Shown: positions 50,737 through 63,547, counted from the first letter of the stretch. The stretch is 64,000 bases of DNA from Limanda limanda (GCF_963576545.1 NW_026870435.1:62001-126000), one strand, 5' to 3'. Numbers and translations are program-made. The notes: a model not told the origin generated them from the sequence alone.

Positions 50737-52158
50737 ATGAAAGCACATAGGAGAAAGAGATATTCTTGAATAACTTTTTTTGTGAAGGTCGGAGAGACTT
50801 GCAAGTAGGCTCTACCCCCACTAAATGGGGTAGCGCGCATCGATCGGTACCATCCTTGAGCTTCTCCGACTTTCGGAAGGGTTAGGGTTAGGGTTAGGGA
50901 TGAAAGCACATAGGAGAAAGAGATATTCTTGAATAACTTTTTTTGTGAAGGTCGGAGAGACTTGGAAAGTGGTTGCATCTGGACTAATTTGGGTCCTGCG
51001 GATCGATTGGTACCATCCCCGAGCTTGTACGACCTTCGGAAGAGGTCGACCGACGAAATTCCCCCAAATCTGAGGAGATATTCTTGAATAACTTTTTTTG
51101 TGAAGGTCGGAGAGACTTGCAAGTAGGCTCTACCCCCACTAAATGGGGTAGCGCGCATCGATCGGTACCATCCTTGAGCTTCTCCGACTTTCGGAAGGGT
51201 TAGGGTTAGGGTTAGGGATGAAAGCACATAGGAGAAAGAGATATTCTTGAATAACTTTTTTTGTGAAGGTCGGAGAGACTTGGAAAGTGGTTGCATCTGG
51301 ACTAATTTGGGTCCTGCGGATCGATTGGTACCATCCCCGAGCTTGTACGACCTTTGAAAGAGGTCGACCGACGAAATTCCCCCAAATCTGAGGAGATATT
51401 CTTGAATAACTTTTTTTGTGAAGGTCGGAGAGACTTGGAAGTAGGCTCTACCCCCACTAAATGGGGTTGCGCGCATCGATCGGTACCATCCTTGAGCTTC
51501 TCCGACTTTCGGAAGGGTTAGGGTTAGGGTTAGGGATGAAAGCACATAGGAGAAAGAGATATTCTTGAATAACTTTTTTTGTGAAGGTCGGAGAGACTTG
51601 CAAGTAGGCTCTACCCCCACTAAATGGGGTAGCACGCATCGATCGGTACCATCCTTGAGCTTCTCCGACTTTCGGAAGGGTTAGGGTTAGGGTTAGGGAT
51701 GAAAGCACATAGGAGAAAGAGATATTCTTGAATAACTTTTTTTGTGAAGGTCGGAGAGACTTGGAAAGTGGTTGCATCTGGACTAATTTGGGTCCTGCGG
51801 ATCGATTGGTACCATCCCCGAGCTTGTACGACCTTCGGAAGAGGTCGACCGACGAAATTCCCCCAAATCTGAGGAGATATTCTTGAATAACTTTTTTTGT
51901 GAAGGTCGGAGAGACTTGCAAGTAGGCTCTACCCCCACTAAATGGGGTTGCGCGCATCGATCGGTACCATCCTTGAGCTTCTCCGACTTTCGGAAGGGTT
52001 AGGGTTAGGGTTAGGGATGAAAGCACATAGGAGAAAGAGATATTCTTGAATAACTTTTTTTGTGAAGGTCGGAGAGACTTGCAAGTAGGCTCTACCCCCA
52101 CTAAATGGGGTAGCGCGCATCGATCGGTACCATCCTGGAGCTTCTCCGACTTTCGGAA

Positions 52159-52173
52159 GGGTTAGGGTTAGGG
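52159..52173 (+). repeat. Contracted telomeric tract, two TTAGGG
   Basis: CCTGGAGCTT lineage, the +4,153-bp copy of 48006. Confidence 0.93.
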
Positions 52174-53311
52174 ATGAAAGCACATAGGAGAAAGAGATAT
52201 TCTTGAATAACTTTTTTTGTGAAGGTCGGAGAGACTTGGAAAGTGGTTGCATCTGGACTAATTTGGGTCCTGCGGATCGATTGGTACCATCCCCGAGCTT
52301 GTACGACCTTCGAAAGAGGTCGACCGACGAAATTCCCCCAAATCTGAGGAGATATTCTTGAATAACTTTTTTTGTGAAGGTCGGAGAGACTTGCAAGTAG
52401 GCTCTACCCCCACTAAATGGGGTTGCGCGCATCGATCGGTACCATCCTTGAGCTTCTCCGACTTTCGGAAGGGTTAGGGTTAGGGTTAGGGATGAAAGCA
52501 CATAGGAGAAAGAGATATTCTTGAATAACTTTTTTTGTGAAGGTCGGAGAGACTTGCAAGTAGGCTCTACCCCCACTAAATGGGGTAGCGCGCATCGATC
52601 GGTACCATCCTTGAGCTTCTCCGACTTTCGGAAGGGTTAGGGTTAGGGTTAGGGATGAAAGCACATAGGAGAAAGAGATATTCTTGAATAACTTTTTTTG
52701 TGAAGGTCGGAGAGACTTGGAAAGTGGTTGCATCTGGACTAATTTGGGTCCTGCGGATCGATTGGTACCATCCCCGAGCTTGTACGACCTTCGGAAGAGG
52801 TCGACCGACGAAATTCCCCCAAATCTGAGGAGATATTCTTGAATAACTTTTTTTGTGAAGGTCGGAGAGACTTGCAAGTAGGCTCTACCCCCACTAAATG
52901 GGGTTGCGCGCATCGATCGGTACCATCCTTGAGCTTCTCCGACTTTCGGAAGGGCTAGGGTTAGGGTTAGGGATGAAAGCACATAGGAGAAAGAGATATT
53001 CTTGAATAACTTTTTTTGTGAAGGTCGGAGAGACTTGCAAGTAGGCTCTACCCCCACTAAATGGGGTAGCGCGCATCGATCAATACCATCCTTGAGCTTC
53101 TCCGACTTTCGGAAGGGTTAGGGTTAGGGTTAGGGATGAAAGCACATAGGAGAAAGAGATATTCTTGAATAACTTTTTTTGTGAAGGTCGGAGAGACTTG
53201 GAAAGTGGTTGCATCTGGACTAATTTGGGTCCTGCGGATCGATTGGTACCATCCCCGAGCTTGTACGACCTTCGAAAGAGGTCGACCGACGAAATTCCCC
53301 CAAATCTGAGG

Positions 53312-53473
53312 AGATATTCTTGAATAACTTTTTTTTGAAGGTCGGAGAGACTTGCAAGTAGGCTCTACCCCCACTAAATGGGGTTGCGCGCATCGATCGG
53401 TACCATCCTTGAGCTTCTCCGACTTTCGGAAGGGTTAGGGTTAGGGTTAGGGATGAAAGCACATAGGAGAAAG
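53312..53473 (+). repeat. 1-bp deletion A monomer, occurrence 8
   Basis: This is the second copy in the 4,153-bp duplicate, with the same GATCAATACC neighbour as occurrence 7. Confidence 0.9.
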
Positions 53474-53899
53474 AGATATTCTTGAATAACTTTTTTTGTG
53501 AAGGTCGGAGAGACTTGCAAGTAGGCTCTACCCCCACTAAATGGGGTAGCACGCATCGATCGGTACCATCCTTGAGCTTCTCCGACTTTCGGAAGGGTTA
53601 GGGTTAGGGTTAGGGATGAAAGCACATAGGAGAAAGAGATATTCTTGAATAACTTTTTTTGTGAAGGTCGGAGAGACTTGCAAGTAGGCTCTACCCCCAC
53701 TAAATGGGGTAGCGCGCATCGATCGGTACCATCCTTGAGCTTCTCCGACTTTCGGAAGGGTTAGGGTTAGGGTTAGGGATGAAAGCACATAGGAGAAAGA
53801 GATATTCTTGAATAACTTTTTTTGTGAAGGTCGGAGAGACTTGGAAAGTGGTTGCATCTGGACTAATTTGGGTCCTGCGGATCGATTGGTACCATCCCC

Positions 53900-56100
53900 G
53901 AGCTTGTACGACCTTCGGAAGAGGTCGACCGACGAAATTCCCCCAAATCTGAGGAGATATTCTTGAATAACTTTTTTTGTGAAGGTCGGAGAGACTTGCA
54001 AGTAGGCTTTACCCCCACTAAATGGGGTAGCGCGCATCGATCGGTACCATCCTTGAGCTTCTCCGACTTTCGGAAGGGTTAGGGTTAGGGTTAGGGATGA
54101 AAGCACATAGGAGAAAGAGATATTCTTGAATAACGTTTTTTGTGAAGGTCGGAGAGACTTGCAAGTAGGCTCTACCCCCACTAAATGGGGTAGCGCGCAT
54201 CGATCGGTACCATCCTTGAGCTTCTCCGACTTTCGGAAGGGTTAGGGTTAGGGTTAGGGATGAAAGCACATAGGAGAAAGAGATATTCTTGAATAACTTT
54301 TTTTGTGAAGGTCGGAGAGACTTGGAAAGTGGTTGCATCTGGACTAATTTGGGTCCTGCGGATCGATTGGTACCATCCCCGAGCTTGTACGACCTTCGGA
54401 AGAGGTCGACCGACGAAATTCCCCCAAATCTGAGGAGATATTCTTGAATAACTTTTTTTGTGAAGGTCGGAGAGACTTGCAAGTAGGCTCTACCCCCACT
54501 AAATGGGGTAGCGCGCATCGATCGGTACCATCCTTGAGCTTCTCCGACTTTCGGAAGGGTTAGGGTTAGGGTTAGGGATGAAAGCACATAGGAGAAAGAG
54601 ATATTCTTGAATAACTTTTTTTGTGAAGGTCCGAGAGACTTGCAAGTAGGCTCTACCCCCACTAAATGGGGTAGCGCGCATCGATCGGTACCATCCTTGA
54701 GCTTCTCCGACTTTCGGAAGGGTTAGGGTTAGGGTTAGGGATGAAAGCACATAGGAGAAAGAGATATTCTTGAATAACTTTTTTTGTGAAGGTCGGAGAG
54801 ACTTGGAAAGTGGTTGCATCTGGACTAATTTGGGTCCTGCGGATCGATTGGTACCATCCCCGAGCTTGTACGACCTTCGGAAGAGGTCGACCGACGAAAT
54901 TCCCCCAAATCTGAGGAGATATTCTTGAATAACTTTTTTTGTGAAGGTCGGAGAGACTTGCAAGTAGGCTCTACCCCCACTAAATGGGGTTGCGCGCATC
55001 GACCAGTACCATCCTTGAGCTTCTCCGACTTTCGGAAGGGTTAGGGTTAGGGTTAGGAATGAAAGCACATAGGAGAAAGAGATATTCTTGAATAACTTTT
55101 TTTGTGAAGGTCGGAAAGACTTGCAAGTAGGCTCTACCCCCACTAAATGGGGTAGCGCGCATCGATCGGTACCATCCTTGAGCTTCTCCGACTTTCGGAA
55201 GGGTTAGGGTTAGGGTTAGGGATGAAAGCACATAGGAGAAAGAGATATTCTTGAATAACTTTTTTTGTGAAGGTCGGAGAGACTTGCAAGTAGGCTCTAC
55301 CCCCACTAAATGGGGTAGCGCGCATCGATCGGTACCATCCTTGAGCTTCTCCGACTTTCGGAAGGGTTAGGGTTAGGGTTAGGGATGAAAGCACATAGGA
55401 GAAAGAGATATTCTTGAATAACTTTTTTTGTGAAGGTCGGAGAGACTTGGAAAGTGGTTGCATCTGGACTAATTTGGGTCCTGCGGATCGATTGGTACCA
55501 TCCCCGAGCTTGTACGACCTTCGAAAGAGGTCGACCGACGAAATTCCCCCAAATCTGAGGAGATATTCTTGAATAACTTTTTTTGTGAAGGTCGGAAAGA
55601 CTTGCAAGTAGGCTCTACCCCCACTAAATGGGGTAGCGCGCATCGATCGGTACCATCCTTGAGCTTCTCCGACTTTCGGAAGGGTTAGGGTTAGGGTTAG
55701 GGATGAAAGCACATAGGAGAAAGAGATATTCTTGAATAACTTTTTTTGTGAAGGTCGGAGAGACTTGCAAGTAGGCTCTACCCCCACTAAATGGGGTAGC
55801 GCGCATCGATCGGTACCATCCTTGAGCTTCTCCGACTTTCGGAAGGGTTAGGGTTAGGGTTAGGGATGAAAGCACATAGGAGAAAGAGATATTCTTGAAT
55901 AACTTTTTTTGTGAAGGTCGGAGAGACTTGGAAAGTGGTTGCATCTGGACTAATTTGGGTCCTGCGGATCGATTGGTACCATCCCCGAGCTTGTACGACC
56001 TTCGAAAGAGGTCGACCGACGAAATTCCCCCAAATCTGAGGAGATATTCTTGAATAACTTTTTTTGTGAAGGTCGGAGAGACTTGCAAGTAGGCTCTACC
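53900..56100 (+). repeat. 2,725-bp displaced block, copy 1
   Basis: The marker order CTTTACC, AACGTTTTTT, GTCCGAG, GACCAGTACC, GGAAAGAC recurs at +2,725 bp. The contraction at 56163 lies between the copies (12 A plus 5 B minus 6). Confidence 0.72.
55038..55058 (+). repeat. Telomeric tract with a point-mutated last G-run
   Basis: Length is normal but the last run reads GGA (change at 55058), leaving three intact GGG runs. I noticed no other tract with a substitution inside a G-run. Confidence 0.85.
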
Positions 56101-56162
56101 CCCACTAAATGGGGTTGCGCGCATCGATCGGTACCATCCTTGAGCTTCTCCGACTTTCGGAA

Positions 56163-56177
56163 GGGTTAGGGTTAGGG
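56163..56177 (+). repeat. Contracted telomeric tract, two TTAGGG
   Basis: A1 background with ordinary GACTTGCAAGTAGG, so not obviously a copy of the GACTTGGAAG lineage. Confidence 0.93.
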
Positions 56178-56599
56178 ATGAAAGCACATAGGAGAAAGAG
56201 ATATTCTTGAATAACTTTTTTTGTGAAGGTCGGAGAGACTTGCAAGTAGGCTCTACCCCCACTAAATGGGGTAGCGCGCATCGATCGGTACCATCCTTGA
56301 GCTTCTCCGACTTTCGGAAGGGTTAGGGTTAGGGTTAGGGATGAAAGCACATAGGAGAAAGAGATATTCTTGAATAACTTTTTTTGTGAAGGTCGGAGAG
56401 ACTTGGAAAGTGGTTGCATCTGGACTAATTTGGGTCCTGCGGATCGATTGGTACCATCCCCGAGCTTGTACGACCTTCGGAAGAGGTCGACCGACGAAAT
56501 TCCCCCAAATCTGAGGAGATATTCTTGAATAACTTTTTTTGTGAAGGTCGGAGAGACTTGCAAGTAGGCTCTACCCCCACTAAATGGGGTTGCGCGCAT

Positions 56600-58800
56600 C
56601 GATCAGTACCATCCTTGAGCTTCTCCGACTTTCGGAAGGGTTAGGGTTAGGGTTAGGGATGAAAGCACATAGGAGAAAGAGATATTCTTGAATAACTTTT
56701 TTTGTGAAGGTCGGAGAGACTTGCAAGTAGGCTTTACCCCCACTAAATGGGGTAGCGCGCATCGATCGGTACCATCCTTGAGCTTCTCCGACTTTCGGAA
56801 GGGTTAGGGTTAGGGTTAGGGATGAAAGCACATAGGAGAAAGAGATATTCTTGAATAACGTTTTTTGTGAAGGTCGGAGAGACTTGCAAGTAGGCTCTAC
56901 CCCCACTAAATGGGGTAGCGCGCATCGATCGGTACCATCCTTGAGCTTCTCCGACTTTCGGAAGGGTTAGGGTTAGGGTTAGGGATGAAAGCACATAGGA
57001 GAAAGAGATATTCTTGAATAACTTTTTTTGTGAAGGTCGGAGAGACTTGGAAAGTGGTTGCATCTGGACTAATTTGGGTCCTGCGGATCGATTGGTACCA
57101 TCCCCGAGCTTGTACGACCTTCGGAAGAGGTCTACCGACGAAATTCCCCCAAATCTGAGGAGATATTCTTGAATAACTTTTTTTGTGAAGGTCGGAGAGA
57201 CTTGCAAGTAGGCTCTACCCCCACTAAATGGGGTAGCGCGCATCGATCGGTACCATCCTTGAGCTTCTCCGACTTTCGGAAGGGTTAGGGTTAGGGTTAG
57301 GGATGAAAGCACATAGGAGAAAGAGATATTCTTGAATAACTTTTTTTGTGAAGGTCCGAGAGACTTGCAAGTAGGCTCTACCCCCACTAAATGGGGTAGC
57401 GCGCATCGATCGGTACCATTCTTGAGCTTCTCCGACTTTCGGAAGGGTTAGGGTTAGGGTTAGGGATGAAAGCACATAGGAGAAAGAGATATTCTTGAAT
57501 AACTTTTTTTGTGAAGGTCGGAGAGACTTGGAAAGTGGTTGCATCTGGACTAATTTGGGTCCTGCGGATCGATTGGTACCATCCCCGAGCTTGTACGACC
57601 TTCGGAAGAGGTCGACCGACGAAATTCCCCCAAATCTGAGGAGATATTCTTGAATAACTTTTTTTGTGAAGGTCGGAGAGACTTGCAAGTAGGCTCTACC
57701 CCCACTAAATGGGGTTGCGCGCATCGACCAGTACCATCCTTGAGCTTCTCCGACTTTCGGAAGGGTTAGGGTTAGGGTTAGGGATGAAAGCACATAGGAG
57801 AAAGAGATATTCTTGAATAACTTTTTTTGTGAAGGTCGGAAAGACTTGCAAGTAGGCTCTACCCCCACTAAATGGGGTAGCGCGCATCGATCGGTACCAT
57901 CCTTGAGCTTCTCCGACTTTCGGAAGGGTTAGGGTTAGGGTTAGGGATGAAAGCACATAGGAGAAAGAGATATTCTTGAATAACTTTTTTTGTGAAGGTC
58001 GGAGAGACTTGCAAGTAGGCTCTACCCCCACTAAATGGGGTAGCGCGCATCGATCGGTACCATCCTTGAGCTTCTCCGACTTTCGGAAGGGTTAGGGTTA
58101 GGGTTAGGGATGAAAGCACATAGGAGAAAGAGATATTCTTGAATAACTTTTTTTGTGAAGGTCGGAGAGACTTGGAAAGTGGTTGCATCTGGACTAATTT
58201 GGGTCCTGCGGATCGATTGGTACCATCCCCGAGCTTGTACGACCTTCGAAAGAGGTCGACCGACGAAATTCCCCCAAATCTGAGGAGATATTCTTGAATA
58301 ACTTTTTTTGTGAAGGTCGGAAAGACTTGCAAGTAGGCTCTACCCCCACTAAATGGGGTAGCGCGCATCGATCGGTACCATCCTTGAGCTTCTCCGACTT
58401 TCGGAAGGGTTAGGGTTAGGGTTAGGGATGAAAGCACATAGGAGAAAGAGATATTCTTGAATAACTTTTTTTGTGAAGGTCGGAGAGACTTGCAAGTAGG
58501 CTATACCCCCACTAAATGGGGTAGCGCGCATCGATCGGTACCATCCTTGAGCTTCTCCGACTTTCGGAAGGGTTAGGGTTAGGGTTAGGGATGAAAGCAC
58601 ATAGGAGAAAGAGATATTCTTGAATAACTTTTTTTGTGAAGGTCGGAGAGACTTGGAAAGTGGTTGCATCTGGACTAATTTGGGTCCTGCGGATCGATTG
58701 GTACCATCCCCGAGCTTGTACGACCTTCGAAAGAGGTCGACCGACGAAATTCCCCCAAATCTGAGGAGATATTCTTGAATAACTTTTTTTGTGAAGGTCG
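56600..58800 (+). repeat. 2,725-bp displaced block, copy 2
   Basis: This carries the same markers as 53.9-56.1 kb, plus a new GTCTAC change in B near 57.13 kb and CCATTCTTGAGC near 57.42 kb. Both new changes also appear at 59.2-59.5 kb, so this copy is the parent or sibling of the next one. Confidence 0.72.
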
Positions 58801-58829
58801 GAGAGACTTGCAATTAGGCTCTACCCCCA

Positions 58830-59950
58830 CTAAATGGGGTTGCGCGCATCGATCGGTACCATCCTTGAGCTTCTCCGACTTTCGGAAGGGTTAGGGTTAG
58901 GGTTAGGGATGAAAGCACATAGGAGAAAGAGATATTCTTGAATAACTTTTTTTGTGAAGGTCGGAGAGACTTGCAAGTAGGCTCTACCCCCACTAAATGG
59001 GGTAGCGCGCATCGATCGGTACCATCCTTGAGCTTCTCCGACTTTCGGAAGGGTTAGGGTTAGGGTTAGGGATGAAAGCACATAGGAGAAAGAGATATTC
59101 TTGAATAACTTTTTTTGTGAAGGTCGGAGAGACTTGAAAAGTGGTTGCATCTGGACTAATTTGGGTCCTGCGGATCGATTGGTACCATCCCCGAGCTTGT
59201 ACGACCTTCGGAAGAGGTCTACCGACGAAATTCCCCCAAATCTGAGGAGATATTCTTGAATAACTTTTTTTGTGAAGGTCGGAGAGACTTGCAAGTAGGC
59301 TCTACCCCCACTAAATGGGGTAGCGCGCATCGATCGGTACCATCCTTGAGCTTCTCCGACTTTCGGAAGGGTTAGGGTTAGGGTTAGGGATGAAAGCACA
59401 TAGGAGAAAGAGATATTCTTGAATAACTTTTTTTGTGAAGGTCCGAGAGACTTGCAAGTAGGCTCTACCCCCACTAAATGGGGTAGCGCGCATCGATCGG
59501 TACCATTCTTGAGCTTCTCCGACTTTCGGAAGGGTTAGGGTTAGGGTTAGGGATGAAAGCACATAGGAGAAAGAGATATTCTTGAATAACTTTTTTTGTG
59601 AAGGTCGGAGAGACTTGAAAAGTGGTTGCATCTGGACTAATTTGGGTCCTGCGGATCGATTGGTACCATCCCCGAGCTTGTACGACCTTCGGAAGAGGTC
59701 GACCGACGAAATTCCCCCAAATCTGAGGAGATATTCTTGAATAACTTTTTTTGTGAAGGTCGGAGAGACTTGCAAGTAGGCTCTACCCCCACTAAATGGG
59801 GTTGCGCGCATCGACCAGTACCATCCTTGAGCTTCTCCGACTTTCGGAAGGGTTAGGGTTAGGGTTAGGGATGAAAGCACATAGGAGAAAGAGATATTCT
59901 TGAATAACTTTTTTTGTGAAGGTCGGAAAGACTTGCAAGTAGGCTCTACC
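58830..59950 (+). repeat. 2,087-bp displaced copy of 56.74-57.9 kb
   Basis: It shares GTCTAC, GTCCGAG, CCATTCTTGAGC and GACCAGTACC with 56.74-57.9 kb at +2,087 bp (9 A plus 4 B). Its B monomers additionally read GACTTGAAAAG. Confidence 0.72.
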
Positions 59951-60272
59951 CCCACTAAATGGGGTAGCGCGCATCGATCGGTACCATCCTTGAGCTTCTC
60001 CGACTTTCGGAAGGGTTAGGGTTAGGGTTAGGGATGAAAGCACATAGGAGAAAGAGATATTCTTGAATAACTTTTTTTGTGAAGGTCGGAGAGACTTGAA
60101 AAGTGGTTGCATCTGGACTAATTTGGGTCCTGCGGATCGATTGGTACCATCCCCGAGCTTGTACGACCTTCGGAAGAGGTCGACCGACGAAATTCCCCCA
60201 AATCTGAGGAGATATTCTTGAATAACTTTTTTTGTGAAGGTCGGAGAGACTTGCAAGTAGGCTCTACCCCCA
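59792..60272 (+). repeat. 481-bp AAB duplicate
   Basis: One AAB trimer with GGAAAGAC, GACTTGAAAAG and GACCAGTACC is repeated directly after the equivalent at 59311-59791. It is one of the smallest and apparently most recent duplications in the window. Confidence 0.7.
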
Positions 60273-61350
60273 CTAAATGGGGTTGCGCGCATCGACCAGT
60301 ACCATCCTTGAGCTTCTCCGACTTTCGGAAGGGTTAGGGTTAGGGTTAGGGATGAAAGCACATAGGAGAAAGAGATATTCTTGAATAACTTTTTTTGTGA
60401 AGGTCGGAAAGACTTGCAAGTAGGCTCTACCCCCACTAAATGGGGTAGCGCGCATCGATCGGTACCATCCTTGAGCTTCTCCGACTTTCGGAAGGGTTAG
60501 GGTTAGGGTTAGGGATGAAAGCACATAGGAGAAAGAGATATTCTTGAATAACTTTTTTTGTGAAGGTCGGAGAGACTTGCAAGTAGGCTCTACCCCCACT
60601 AAATGGGGTAGCGCGCATCGATCGGTACCATCCTTGAGCTTCTCCGACTTTCGGAAGGGTTAGGGTTAGGGTTAGGGATGAAAGCACATAGGAGAAAGAG
60701 ATATTCTTGAATAACTTTTTTTGTGAAGGTCGGAGAGACTTGGAAAGTGGTTGCATCTGGACTAATTTGGGTCCTGCGGATCGATTGGTACCATCCCCGA
60801 GCTTGTACGACCTTCGAAAGAGGTCGACCGACGAAATTCCCCCAAATCTGAGGAGATATTCTTGAATAACTTTTTTTGTGAAGGTCGGAAAGACTTGCAA
60901 GTAGGCTCTACCCCCACTAAATGGGGTAGCGCGCATCGATCGGTACCATCCTTGAGCTTCTCCGACTTTCGGAAGGGTTAGGGTTAGGGTTAGGGATGAA
61001 AGCACATAGGAGAAAGAGATATTCTTGAATAACTTTTTTTGTGAAGGTCGGAGAGACTTGCAAGTAGGCTATACCCCCACTAAATGGGGTAGCGCGCATC
61101 GATCGGTACCATCCTTGAGCTTCTCCGACTTTCGGAAGGGTTAGGGTTAGGGATGAAAGCACATAGGAGAAAGAGATATTCTTGAATAACTTTTTTTGTG
61201 AAGGTCGGAGAGACTTGGAAAGTGGTTGCATCTGGACTAATTTGGGTCCTGCGGATCGATTGGTACCATCCCCGAGCTTGTACGACCTTCGAAAGAGGTC
61301 GACCGACGAAATTCCCCCAAATCTGAGGAGATATTCTTGAATAACTTTTT
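60273..61350 (+). repeat. 2,568-bp displaced copy of 57.7-58.8 kb
   Basis: Markers recur at +2,568 bp (2,087 plus one inserted 481-bp trimer), including the rare CTATACC variant at 58.5 and 61.07 kb. The later copy has lost one TTAGGG at 61138. Confidence 0.75.
61138..61152 (+). repeat. Contracted telomeric tract, two TTAGGG
   Basis: Rare CTATACC background. Its only sibling, near 58.5 kb, keeps three units, so the loss came after that duplication or was repaired in the sibling. Confidence 0.93.
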
Positions 61351-61809
61351 TTGTGAAGGTCGGAGAGACTTGCAAGTAGGCTCTACCCCCACTAAATGGG
61401 GTTGCGCGCATCGATCGGTACCATCCTTGAGCTTCTCCGACTTTCGGAAGGGTTAGGGTTAGGGTTAGGGATGAAAGCACATAGGAGAAAGAGATATTCT
61501 TGAATAACTTTTTTTGTGAAGGTCGGAGAGACTTGCAAGTAGGCTCTACCCCCACTAAATGGGGTAGCGCGCATCGATCGGTACCATCCTTGAGCTTCTC
61601 CGACTTTCGGAAGGGTTAGGGTTAGGGTTAGGGATGAAAGCACATAGGAGAAAGAGATATTCTTGAATAACTTTTTTTGTGAAGGTCGGAGAGACTTGGA
61701 AAGTGGTTGCATCTGGACTAATTTGGGTCCTGCGGATCGATTGGTACCATCCCCGAGCTTGTACGACCTTCGGAAGAGGTCGACCGACGAAATTCCCCCA
61801 AATCTGAGG

Positions 61810-62455
61810 AGATATTCTTGAATAACTTTTTTTGTGAAGGTCGGAGAGACTTGCAAGTAGGCTCTACCCCCACTAAATGGGGTTGCGCGCATCGATCGGT
61901 ACCATCCTTGAGCTTCTCCGACTTTCGGAAGGGTTAGGGTTAGGGTTAGGGATGAAAGCACATAGGAGAAAGAGATATTCTTGAATAACTTTTTTTGTGA
62001 AGGTCGGAGAGACTTGCAAGTAGGCTTTACCCCCACTAAATGGGGTAGCGCGCATCGATCGGTACCATCCTTGAGCTTCTCCGACTTTCGGAAGGGTTAG
62101 GGTTAGGGATGAAAGCACATAGGAGAAAGAGATATTCTTGAATAACTTTTTTTGTGAAGGTCGGAGAGACTTGCAAGTAGGCTCTACCCCCACTAAATGG
62201 GGTAGCGCACATCGATCGGTACCATCCTTGACCTTCTCCGACTTTCGGAAGGGTTAGGGTTAGGGTTAGGGATGAAAGCACATAGGAGAAAGAGATATTC
62301 TTGAATAACTTTTTTTGTGAAGGTCGGAGAGACTTGCAAGTAGGCTCTACCCCCACTAAATGGGGTAGCGCACATCGATCGGTACCATCCTTGAGCTTCT
62401 CCGACTTTCGGAAGGGTTAGGGTTAGGGTTAGGGATGAAAGCACATAGGAGAAAG
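61810..62455 (+). repeat. Run of four A monomers
   Basis: Four A copies, the second of which has two TTAGGG units. This run has different markers from the other two four-A runs, so it arose separately. Confidence 0.88.
62094..62108 (+). repeat. Contracted telomeric tract, two TTAGGG
   Basis: CTTTACC background, second monomer of a four-A run. Confidence 0.93.
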
Positions 62456-63212
62456 AGATATTCTTGAATAACTTTTTTTGTGAAGGTCGGAGAGACTTGG
62501 AAAGTGGTTGCATCTGGACTAATTTGGGTCCTGCGGATCGATTGGTACCATCCCCGAGCTTGTACGACCTTCGGAAGAGGTCGACCGACGAAATTCCCCC
62601 AAATCTGAGGAGATATTCTTGAATAACTTTTTTTGTGAAGGTCGGAGAGACTTGCAAGTAGGCTCTACCCCCACTAAATGGGGTAGCGCGCATCGATCGG
62701 TACCATCCTTGAGCTTCTCCGACTTTCGGAAGGGTTAGGGTTAGGGTTAGGGATGAAAGCACATAGGAGAAAGAGATATTCTTGAATAACGTTTTTTGTG
62801 AAGGTCGGAGAGACTTGCAAGTAGGCTCTACCCCCACTAAATGGGGTAGCGCGCATCGATCGGTACCATCCTTGAGCTTCTCCGACTTTCGGAAGGGTTA
62901 GGGTTAGGGTTAGGGATGAAAGCACATAGGAGAAAGAGATATTATTGAATAACTTTTTTTGTGAAGGTCGGAGAGACTTGGAAAGTGGTTGCATCTGGAC
63001 TAATTTGGGTCCTGCGGATCGATTGGTACCATCCCCGAGCTTGTACGACCTTCGAAAGAGGTCGACCGACGAAATTCCCCCAAATCTGAGGAGATATTCT
63101 TGAATAACTTTTTTTGTGAAGGTCGGAGAGACTTGGAAGTAGGCTCTACCCCCACTAAATGGGGTTGCGCGCATCGATCGGTACCATCCTTGAGCTTCTC
63201 CGACTTTCGGAA

Positions 63213-63227
63213 GGGTTAGGGTTAGGG
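63213..63227 (+). repeat. Contracted telomeric tract, two TTAGGG
   Basis: GACTTGGAAGTAGG background, first monomer of the five-A run. Confidence 0.93.
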
Positions 63228-63532
63228 ATGAAAGCACATAGGAGAAAGAGATATTCTTGAATAACTTTTTTTGTGAAGGTCGGAGAGACTTGCAAGTAGG
63301 CTCTACCCCCACTAAATGGGGTAGCGCACATCGATCGGTACCATCCTTGAGCTTCTCCGACTTTCGGAAGGGTTAGGGTTAGGGTTAGGGATGAAAGCAC
63401 ATAGGAGAAAGAGATATTCTTGAATAACTTTTTTTGTGAAGGTCGGAGAGACTTGCAAGTAGGCTTTACCCCCACTAAATGGGGTAGCGCGCATCGATCG
63501 GTACCATCCTTGAGCTTCTCCGACTTTCGGAA

Positions 63533-63547
63533 GGGTTAGGGTTAGGG
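63533..63547 (+). repeat. Contracted telomeric tract, two TTAGGG
   Basis: CTTTACC background, third monomer of the five-A run; the rightmost contraction. Confidence 0.93.

Larger units (their letters stand above)
2222..52972 (+). repeat. CTAGGG variant telomeric tracts (13 copies)
   Basis: In 13 A monomers the first telomeric unit reads CTAGGG. The C is at 2225, 4149, 7670, 9594, 15357, 17281, 21601, 24642, 28644, 31685, 42886, 48802 and 52955. All are A1 monomers (GGGGTTGCGCG) directly after B. The four GGG runs stay intact. Several lie just upstream of a 1-bp deletion monomer, so the two markers travel together within duplicated blocks. Confidence 0.9.
50650..54640 (+). repeat. 4,153-bp tandem duplicate, copy 2
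   Basis: This repeats copy 1 up to the GTCCGAG variant at 54632, after which an A monomer continues. At the equivalent place in copy 1 (50479) the sequence changes to B, which fixes the recombination edge. Confidence 0.8.

Noticed and set aside
658..63250. GACTTGGAAGTAGG A monomers as B/A chimeras
   Set aside because: About eleven A monomers have a G as in B at this position (for example near 0.70, 23.13, 30.17 and 63.13 kb). A single base does not distinguish a crossover in box 1 from one point mutation later copied, so it is used only as a marker.
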